Assembly (NCBI GenBank): GCA_004151065.3
Contig: NWUY0300013559.1
Coordinates: 1,342 to 28,228, forward strand
Direction: 5' to 3'
Source of the DNA: Larix sibirica
Lineage: Eukaryota > Streptophyta > Pinopsida > Pinales > Pinaceae
DNA: 26,887 nt
Part shown: in pieces, positions 9,754 to 19,400 of the stretch
How the letters are laid out: each line of letters starts with the position of its first letter
Position numbering within the stretch: position 1 is the stretch's first letter
Position numbers and translations under genes: made by a program
Notes under the pieces: model-generated
The model's input: only the letters and a program-made list of their open reading frames with translations
What the model was told of the DNA's origin: nothing
Databases searched by the model: none

Positions 9754-10903
9754 AAACTTGCTCTCAGAGAATGGATGTGTACTCAAGTCAAAATTGACTA
9801 GAAGGTTGGGGGAAGATATAAAATCATTTGAAAAGTCAATAGTTCAAAAAAGAGTGATAAAACATATCATAAAATTATGGATAAATCAAGTGAGTGGATA
9901 AACAATAGTGACTACAAATCTTTAAGAAGTGAAGGATTCAAGGGCGTAATGATTGGGGACTAATCATTTCTATTATAGCTATTCTTTAGAAAGAAATAAC
10001 CCTACCCTCTTTTCATAGAGTTAGACTAATCATCTTACACAATATGAAATTTAACTAAGCTAACCTCTCTTTCTATTGATTTAAGGAGAGCAAGAATTTG
10101 TAAAATCTAGGCATCTACTTTGATAATGGCTCTAGTATAAATTTCCCAAACATAAAAATAAGAAAGGCCTAATGCTTATAACACTTGATGTCAATAATTA
10201 AATTTTTATCCAAATTCCCAAATCCTCTCTTTAAAGAAGGATGGGTAAATTGGATTTCAACTTGCATTGAATAATGGCATCTTTAAAAAAATATAGAACC
10301 ATAAAGGTCTTAAGACAGTGACCTCTCATCCTAGGTCATTACAAAGCATTTGGACAAAACAATAAACAAGGAACAAGAAAAATAGTTTAAGCAAAAAATG
10401 GCCTCATTAGGAGGAAGAGATGTTTGCCATGGCAATCTTCTGAACCCTTGATCATGTTTGTGAATGACACACTACTATAGGATGGAGCTTCACAAAGTAC
10501 AGGAAATCCTCATAAACTAGGTATTTGCCTACTTCGTGAAAAAAGAAGAATTGCCCTTATCTTTCATACCCAACACACACATTAGCCAAATAATCATCTT
10601 CAAGAAGAGATTTTGGAATTCCAGGACAATGTTTTCAGTAATCCTTGGGGTTGTGTCCAAATCCATCAACATGCTTTTCATGTGAGGCAAATCAGATTTA
10701 GTTTTAATTTAACATTTGAGTTACTTTAAACAAGTCCTAAATAATTGAACCGATGGAGGCAATGGAGGAAGTCATTTTAATAGATTGTGTTAGAAAACTT
10801 ATAATTTGGGAAAATGTTGTATCTCTAGTTAAGTTGTTTTCCATAGTATTATATTTTAGCTTCAATAAGCTACTTTAAGATTTAAACGCACAAAGTATCT
10901 CTC
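9754..10903. other. Intergenic, no gene seen
   Basis: Flank of the LTR element. It is AT-rich with no open frame above 60 residues on either strand, and no RNA gene or clear repeat recognised. Confidence 0.5.
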
Positions 10904-11005
10904 GATAGTAGCCTCCACTAGCAAGGGAAAATTATCCTCATTAGATATGATGTGGATAGTAGCCTCCACTAGAAAGGGAAAATTATCCTCATTAGATATG
11001 ATGTG
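10904..11005. repeat. 51-bp tandem duplication
   Basis: GATAGTAGCCTCCACTAG starts at 10904 and again at 10955, and the following ~33 bp are nearly identical in both units. The minus-strand frame over it (10862-11092) shows a 17-residue repeat and is explained by the duplication. Confidence 0.9.
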
Positions 11006-11806
11006 GAGGCTTTTGGAGATGGATAATAGAATTGAAGGATCTAAAAGGAAATGCAAGTAAAGAAGAGAGACTCTAAGCCCAAGGTGTGGCATGATTACCT
11101 AAAAGAAGGTGAACCTTCCTCTCAAATTATAAGGACCAAATCACTAAACTTGGATGATTTTATTGCCCACAATTACTTACTTTGTGGTATATAGAAGCAA
11201 AAGAAGATGAGGAATTATTGGACATACCTAAACCAAATCAAATTAAATATCTTTCCAACCCAAAAGGGGACACTAAACCATCTCAACCATCTAGACATTA
11301 CTTACCAGTGTCGAGGGAAGAACATTGAAAAGAAGCCAGGTCCTTCGCATCATATTAGTTCTTCTAGAAATCTAGGATGATGATAGAGTACTTGAAAATT
11401 TGTTTTGATGTTGAAGTGGGAGTTAGCATACTTTTTTATACCACGTATGAAGTCTATAGGAATATAGATTTTTGAAGGATATTTAATACACTTAACACTA
11501 AAAGAACCCACAGTGTGCCGAGAGAAAATACAAGTTCTAACACTAAAAGAGCCCACGCTGCATTCTAGGTTGGGTCTTGTATCATATTTTTTAATTTATT
11601 TGTTATACATAGATTTTGTTTCTTTGAAAGGAAAAAAATCAAAAAGCAAAACCTAATAAAATAAATCACTAGTTCTTTTTACACAAGGGAGTAAAAATAA
11701 TCCAATGTGACTAATATAAAGGTGTACAAAGTGTACATCTAATAGACACGAAAACATGCATTTTGTTCCAAATTTTAATAAAAAATCAACCTATTGAATG
11801 TTCAAT
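11006..11806. other. Intergenic, no gene seen
   Basis: Short open stretches exist, for example plus-strand frames around 11080-11190 and a minus frame at 11350-11556. All are broken within 70 residues and none matches a family I recognise. Probably decayed element DNA. Confidence 0.4.
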
Positions 11807-11998
11807 AAATAATAATTAAAAATCATTCCTTGCAATTTTGACCATTTAAATAATAATTAAAAATCATTCCTTGCAATTTTGACCATTTACTTTATATTTT
11901 TAAGTTTTTTAAATATTTTTGGTATTTTTGAGTTGTTTATTCAACTTTATGAATGTGAATAAAAATTAAAAATCATTCTTTGCAATTTTGACAATTTA
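11807..11998. repeat. 41-bp tandem repeat with a diverged third copy
   Basis: AATAATAATTAAAAATCATT and the following bases to CCATTTA occur at 11807-11847 and 11848-11888. A diverged copy at about 11957-11998 is followed by the same AAGTTTTTTAAATATT tail seen after the second unit. The region is strongly AT-rich. Confidence 0.85.
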
Positions 11999-12408
11999 AT
12001 TTATATTTATAAGTTTTTTAAATATTGTTGGCATTTTTAAGTTGTTTTTTAATGAATAGACGAATATTATATCAAAGACATAAGGTATATTAGTATTATA
12101 AATTCATTGAATCACCAAATAATTTTACAACAAAAACCCAAGGTGACCGATCTTGCTAAAATATGCTTCCATATACTTTTGGATGAATTAGTGATTCAAG
12201 ACACTATTCTTAGAAATCACATATGGAAAGGCAGATCAGGGGTTCAGGTAGATATGTTGGCTCTTGAGTCTTGCCTAGGTTGAAGAAAAGAGTGAAGCAT
12301 GTTATTGTACTTCTTTTTACAATTTTGTAAACTTTGTAATATATGATTGTTGGCAAAAGAGAGGTAAACACTAAAGCTTTTAGAAATTGACAAAAAAATA
12401 TTTCAATT

Positions 12409-12553
12409 GGGAATCTTTACCAAAACCTGAGGAAATTACTGAACGGCAAATGTTAGCCTCTGAGAAATTTTTGCCTCTAAAATTTTCGGGGAATCTTTCC
12501 CAAAAACTGATGAGGAAATTACTGAACAGCAAATGTTAGCCTCTAAAAATTTC
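12409..12553. repeat. 80-bp tandem duplication
   Basis: GGGAATCTTT is at 12409 and 12489. Both are followed by a block containing GAGGAAATTACTGAAC and CAAATGTTAGCCTCT. Two units, the second with a small insertion. Confidence 0.85.
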
Positions 12554-12559
12554 CGCCAT

Positions 12560-12899
12560 GTCTTAATCCCGAGTAAGTTTTGATCTAGAATTATTGTACT
12601 TTTAGTCATTAACATGATAAAGATAGTAGATACAAGCTTGCCCTATTGAAGGAGACGATATCGACTGCAAAAATCTGATCCAAGTGATCAGCTCCTGCTG
12701 TAAGAACCTCAACCATTACTTTTTCTGTACTTTTGCACTTCAGTACCATATGCTACTATTTTGTATGAACAATCAGACCTACAGGTTGTATTTGCTCTCT
12801 GATGAGGTTCGAACTCAGTTTTACCCTCTAAATATGTAATACTCTGTTACTTCTTTTACTTTTAATAAAAGGTTACTTTTTTTCGACTTGAAAAAAAAA
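12560..12899 (+). mobile_element. Possible retroposed 3' end with poly(A)
   Basis: On the plus strand a canonical AATAAA at 12864-12869 is followed 21 bp later by a run of nine A (12891-12899). The ~300 bp upstream are less AT-rich than the surroundings but hold no recognisable coding sequence. This pattern fits the 3' end of a LINE or processed transcript inserted just downstream of the hydrolase gene. No target-site duplication was established. Chance occurrence in AT-rich DNA is possible. Confidence 0.3.
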
Positions 12900-13055
12900 C
12901 CCATTACTGGTTGATTAGTGGGTTCCAAATTATCAATCTGAAAACCTAATAACAATATGTTGCTATTCTAATATTATCAAATCAGGATGGGACAAAGCAG
13001 ATTGAGCGAGTTAATGATCCCAGGATGAACTATACAAAAATACAAGAGCAAAACA

Positions 13056-13463
13056 TTAACGCTCCAGTTTACTATCCAACCAACCTAGGATATCACTGGC
13101 AATCTTATCGCGTTCAGGTTCAAATAACAAATCATGCAAAAGTCCCTCATAAAGCTTTATGGTTTTATGTTCTGAAGCTGCTTGATCGTATAACTCTTGA
13201 GATGCGTCTGGATCAGTCACAGTGTCAGTTGTTCCATGGAGGACTAAAAAGGGAACGGTTATTCTTTTCATATTCTGTTGCAAGTAAGAGCAGATCCGTA
13301 GTATCTCAGAACCAGTTCGGACCCTGATTGGCCCAGTATATACCAGTGGGTCAGAGTATTTAGCAATAAGTGCTTGAGGATCACGAGATACTGCTCCTCC
13401 TCTCTTATTTGCAGCACGAAACTGGTACCTAGGTAAAAGAAGAGAGAAAATCGGAGCAATTAC
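13056..13463 (-). CDS. Hydrolase terminal exon f
   Basis: 408 bp, 135 codons plus stop. It starts at ATGGCAG|GTA and opens VIAPIFSLLLPRYQF, continuous with exon e. It contains the lid region, HGTTDTVTDP with the catalytic Asp and GLLHDLLFEPER with the catalytic His, and ends DILGWLDSKLER. The open frame extends 12 codons upstream into the intron, which is why an ORF finder starts it at 13499. Confidence 0.92.
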   Translation of the reverse strand, partial: VIAPIFSLLLPRYQFRAANKRGGAVSRDPQALIAKYSDPLVYTGPIRVRTGSEILRICSYLQQNMKRITVPFLVLHGTTDTVTDPDASQELYDQAASEHKTIKLYEGLLHDLLFEPERDKIASDILGWLDSKLER

Positions 13464-16400
13464 CTGCCATAATTCAACCCAGAAATTTATCAAGCACATT
13501 TATAACCAAATATGAACTTTATCAATTAGTAAAACTTAGTTCAAAAAGCCACATCTTACCCCAAAAACTGGATGTGCAGGCCTTACTCGTAGTGCTGGAG
13601 AAGTTATGACAACTCCTTTTACCATTTTTTCAACAGCAGGGTCTAAAGCTGCCTTTAGATATCATTTGATCAACGGAAAAGAGTTGAGAGGAAATCTTAA
13701 GAATTTTAGCTTCATTCAGTGAATGACAGAAGATGAAAATAAATTTGTCTTTAGTATGAGTTTCAAATTGAATTCCTAGTAACATCCCAGGCCTTTTTTA
13801 TCGTTGGAGCCCATCTATTTTTTTGAAGGACGTGGAATAGTTGAATCATCCAAATCAAACAACCTCCAAACAGAACTGATGTTTAAATCACAAGGCAAAG
13901 AAGAGTACCTTCAAGATAATTGCTCCACCTGTTGAGTGTCCAAATAAAAAGCAAGGGATGCTTGGGTTCTCAGACTTGACTTTTTCTAGGAATGCCTTCT
14001 GTGAGACGCGTGCATATAAAATAGAAACTATAAATAAATAGAATGTTATGGCAATGTATTAACCTTTAGCAAATTGTAGTAATGGCAATGCATTAAGCTT
14101 ATATATAATTTAGCTATATGTACTGTGTCTGCAATAGCTTGATCAAGAGATGGTACATATCCATGCAATCCATCACTCCCACCGTGACCTGCAACAACAA
14201 CCATATGAGCGATAAGTATGACCTGCAACAACACCCATATGAGCAATAAGTATCCACTACTGATTGCAGCACAATGGAGGTCCCATTAAAGTTCTTAGAT
14301 GAAACAAAAATTCGGAAGCATATGTCCCACAGCCTATAAACAACCTTCTTTCCAGAGGATAAAAGAAGTGATCTTTAAGCTCATATATCTTGAGCATTTT
14401 TCAAACACTATAATCACATTACTTGCGATAAAACATAACTATGAAATACTAGAAAACCTACAGATCATACGCCAACTGCAACCATATGATAAAATGGACA
14501 GAAATATTAAGTGATGAAATATTGGGGGATACATGATACGTGGATTAAAAATATCCAACTTTCAGACCAATTGCTAGAAATGAGACATAAGATTACACCA
14601 ATTGTTCAATGATAAAAGAACGAGATAGGGGAAAAAAATGCCAAGACAGTATCTCGATTTTCTACAAAGTAATTGAATACACACAAATTCACAGATGTTG
14701 TGTACCTAACCGCTATTTCGAGACTCTATGTCCATGAGTCATCTTGTTTGTAAGCTCAAGCTTTTATAAAAATGTTATATTTCCAACCAATTACTGGAAA
14801 TGAGACATAAGATTACAACCAATTGTTCAATGATTAAAAAACGAGATAGGAAAAAAATGGCGAGACAGTATCTCGATTCTCTACAAAGCAATTGAACACA
14901 AACAAAACACAGATAGTGTACCTAACCACATCTTTCATATTCGGTACAAGACTCTATTTCCATGCGTCATTTTGTTTGTAAGCTCATGATTTTGTAATAA
15001 TGTTATAATTGTAAAAAGACCACTTTTATATAAAAAGGACCTACAGACTAATAATGACTGAAGTCCTGAGTTAGATTTTGTTAGGGTTTTTGCATCATTA
15101 TTATAAATAGGGGATTCTCCCCTCTCATATGTATCTCGAGTCTTATTACCAATACAATCAATGAGCTTATTGTTGTTATTGGAGAATTCTTTCCCCATTA
15201 CTCAGATTTGCAGGTGCAATTCAACCAGAGGTGGGCAGGTGCCCCACTCTTTTCTTTGTTTGCGGCTCTTTATTTCCATTTTCTATTTCAGTTAATTCAA
15301 TAGTGACAGTTGCAGTTCCATCCTGCCTGTTGGAACGCTGCACGTTGGTATCAAATCTTCCATCGACTTTCACTATTGCTATGTGCTTTCAACAAAAAAA
15401 ATGTTCAAGACTAGATCCCAATCTTATGCGACTACAGAAGAGCTAGAGGAAAGTTTCATGAAGTTTGCAAATGATATCTAGTGGATGCAAAGCAAAGGAT
15501 CCACAAAACTTGTTTCTTCAATTCCAAAGCCCAATCTTTCAAGGGAAAGAGAAGTATCTAAACCCTTGCTGATTGAAGGATAACAACACCCCCTGCCCCC
15601 CGCTGCAAGCTTGCAGCAGCCAAGAACTCTTAAAAACCCACTTTCAACCTTTAGATGAAGACCCCACAAGACAAATTTGGGCGAAGTGGGCATGCATACT
15701 TGGTTAAGCAAGATCAAATAGCATTCAAGGTGCAATACATGCACGACCAAGATGATAAGTTAAATGTGGTCGTAGAACATTTGGATGGGCTAGACCATAC
15801 AAGGCATGAGAGATGAATTGCTAAAATCCCTAGAGGGGACTTTAGTGAGTTTACAGATGCATTAATTCTAAGAGTATACTGTAGCTAGGATGAGCCTTAC
15901 ACTGTTCAATGCATGCACCTTTTCCAAAAGGACTTGACTGTTGAAGAATAGACTAGGAAGTTCCAAGTTTCATTAGTTTATGTTCATTTATTTTTCTTTT
16001 TGCCTTAGGCTTGAAGATTGACTTTGAACATCGCCTTGCCAAACTGTCAAAGGATTTGGACACATTTTGGCAATATGGTGAACCTAAATATGAGACAAAC
16101 AGGCAAAATTTGAGTTGTAAGCTATGTGGAAAAGCTATGACATGAGGAATCATCCACTTGAAATACCACCTTGCTAGAATCCCATGGCACGACGCTAACA
16201 TTTGTCCTAGTTCATGCCTAAAAATCATAAGAAAGAAGACAAAGCTGCTCTCCAAATTCAAATTTCTGCTAAGAGTAACTAAACCTCAAGAACCATATCT
16301 AGGATGGGAGGCAATGACAATAACCTCCATGGGCCCACCTTCCGTAAGGACCTCACCTTTCCATTAGTGCAAACAATAGGGAATGAAGGTTGTGAGTTAC

Positions 16401-19400
16401 TCTTCCTTGGATCCTAAAAAGTCACCCTATCATTGTTTCTTTCTTCTTGATCCAAGTGGGCATCAATGGCCACCCACCTAGTCTACTGGCTCAAAATACA
16501 GTTTTCCATCTTGGCAGTTTTTTTACGATTTTTCGGGTCCTGAACTTCCGGGGCCATTTTGAGGCCCTAAACGATGTTTTTTTGTGATCCATTTCGAAAG
16601 TGTTAGCTTAAGCTAAAAATTTTGTAGAACTTCCCACCATATAATCTTAGGAGAGACCTTTCCAACGGTGTATAGAGAGCCACAAACGAAGATCGTATGA
16701 AAAAGTTACGCCCCAATGAAGTTGTTGTATCAACTAACCATAACGAGGCCCACCAACCTTTTGGCGTTTCATCTTCTGGGGTTAGGGTTTTGATGTTTAG
16801 GGTTTCCTTATCATATTAAATAGGCCCCTGGGCCTCATTGTAAGACAGATAAGAGAATGTGTGTAGCCCTCAAATCTCTGCTCAGAGATAAGATACCCCC
16901 ATTCAACATGTGCATTTCTTTTACACTTTTTGCATATTTTTATTTAGTAATAGAAAGTGTGATTTACAATATTTCATTATCTCTTTTAAATTCCTATTTC
17001 CGTTTCATTCCCTCATAAATATGGATCAGTGGTATCAGAGCGTACTACTCTTTATTCACCTCTCTATGCATGTCCCAGACGAGGTCATGGTATAAGGAGT
17101 TGGGTCTCGAACTAGTTGAGCCTTTGGAAGACCGCCCTCGCAAAACCCGACGGCCTCCCATGACGGACGAAAGGAAATATTGAGCAGGATATCCTTCCAA
17201 TTTGTTTCTCAAGGAATCCCTCGTGTGACATAGGAACGAGATGATGGACAGTTTCGCCCAACTCCTTCAGCGGTCGCCGACACCAAGAGGTGCATCTACA
17301 TCAAGCGACCACTTTGGAGGCACCGCTCCCTTCAAGGTACAAGTTAATCTCGATATTCTTGTATTTGAAGGTCAAATAGATGCAGATGCTCTAGAAAAAT
17401 GGTTAAATTTGCTAGAGGGTTATTTTTCGGTCCAAAATTTTTCCAACACCGAGAAGATTACTTTTGCACTCCTGAAATCTTCTCCCCATGTCAAATATTG
17501 GTGGGAGACCTANAACTAACCACAACGGGGCCCACAAACCTTTTGGCGTTTCATCTTCTAGGGTTAAGGTTTTTGATGTTTAGGTTTTTTCATTGATGCT
17601 TTATGTTAAATGGCACTTTTGGCCTCATTATAACTCAGCTTCTTACGGATGAGCGTGGCCACCACATATCTTCTCAGAGATCAACTACCACCATTCTAGT
17701 TATTTTGTATTCTACATTTTACAGTATGTTCTATTTCATTAACTTCTTGACTTTATTTTTTCTTCAGCACTAGGACAATGATTAGGCCTTGATTTTTTTC
17801 TTTGAGACCTTTCTTTTGTTCTTTGACTTGTCTTTAATACACTAGTTCATCTTCATAACTCCTTCAATTTGGCCTCTGAGATTTTGGAGAATTCAGAGGC
17901 ATTTTCATTTTTCTTTTTATCCCTTGATATTGCTTTTTTGGGGATGCTTTGATTTTTCTGAGCTTTCTTGGACTTTTCATTTGACTTTCTTTTTTACCAG
18001 TGGAGTTATTAGCTTCTTCAGTACTAGATAAGGTCTTCAGGTGAAACAATGGATAAGGGTCCTTATGATGGATTTGGGGAAGCAGCATTGCTCAATGATA
18101 GTTCGTCATGTTTAATAGTAGACAACCTCAGGGGTCTACCCGGGAACCTCCCGAATCATCACATGAATCACCACAACACAACAATCCCAAGACACTAGGG
18201 GATACATGGAGGTACTTCATGGTGAAATAATTACAAAGGAGGAAAGAAAAAGTCCATCCATCATTCTCAAACCCTTAGGATGCAGACCAAAGTATGAGGT
18301 GATGATTGATGATGTGTAGGTGGCCAAAGGTGGACCCGAAGAAGGGGGTAAAAGTCCTTGCAAAGACCAAGAGTCACCATGGTTCAATGGTACATAAGTA
18401 AATCCAGAATCCATTACCCTCGTCAACCTATGGATGGTAGTACTAAGTGCTACTAACTATACTCATCAAACAATCAATACATTTAATATAGCAACAGTAA
18501 TATAAAGTACAACATCACATAATATATCATCATGACATGGCATGGCAGCAGGAGAATGGCATATATAATATGATCATCACATCCTTTCATCATTAAAATC
18601 AGAAGAAGGCCCAATAGCAGCAGAGATGGGCCTCAATACTCTGGAATGCATAATACTCTCAAGCAAAAATAAGTGTGAAAAGTATGCCTGCAGAATGTGG
18701 CATAACAAGAAGCTTTTTTACAGATATGTTACCAAGGATCTTTATGATATGAGAAGGCACACTATTGATATTGTGCCTTGTTTGAACAAAAGGTGGGGAG
18801 TGAAGGATCACATGTCTCATTGGTTGAGGAGGTCTCAGTTCATCTGGACATCCCACTCTTCTTTTAAGTATAAAGTTTGGGTGTGGCTTTTGCTTCAACA
18901 AGAGTTGATTGTTAAGAGTGGCTTCATAAAACAAGACGATAGATTCTACTTGTGCTCTATGTGAGAATGATGAAACGGTTGAGCATGTTTTCTAGAGATG
19001 TGATGCACAAATGTTTTGGACATGGTATCAGGCTAAGTTTCACTTCTTTACTTCTCCACTCCCATGAAAAGATCCTCTTCTAGGTGACACTTGGATCATT
19101 TAGGACAATTGCAAACTCCTGTTGTATTCAGTGCAGTTGCTTACTCTTGTTTTTTTTGGAAGTAGAGAATCAAGATGTAAAGTTACTTTTCCAGGGGAAA
19201 CCTTTTCATTTTGCTTAGGGGGTTTGAGTTTTAGGTAGGAAGTGGTTGTGCTTGTGAGAGTCAATCTTGGTGGCTTTTATCAAGGTGTTGAGTCCCTCTC
19301 TCTTGGTGCATAAGCTCATATGATTACATTTTTGGCCTTGTTGATGCGGTTTTTCCCGGGACCTCTGTCGTTAATGTGATCTAATGTTTTATTCCATGGC

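Noticed and set aside
12800-12822. GGTTCGAACTC, resembling a Pol III B box
   Set aside because: No A box, anticodon arm or acceptor pairing could be found around it.
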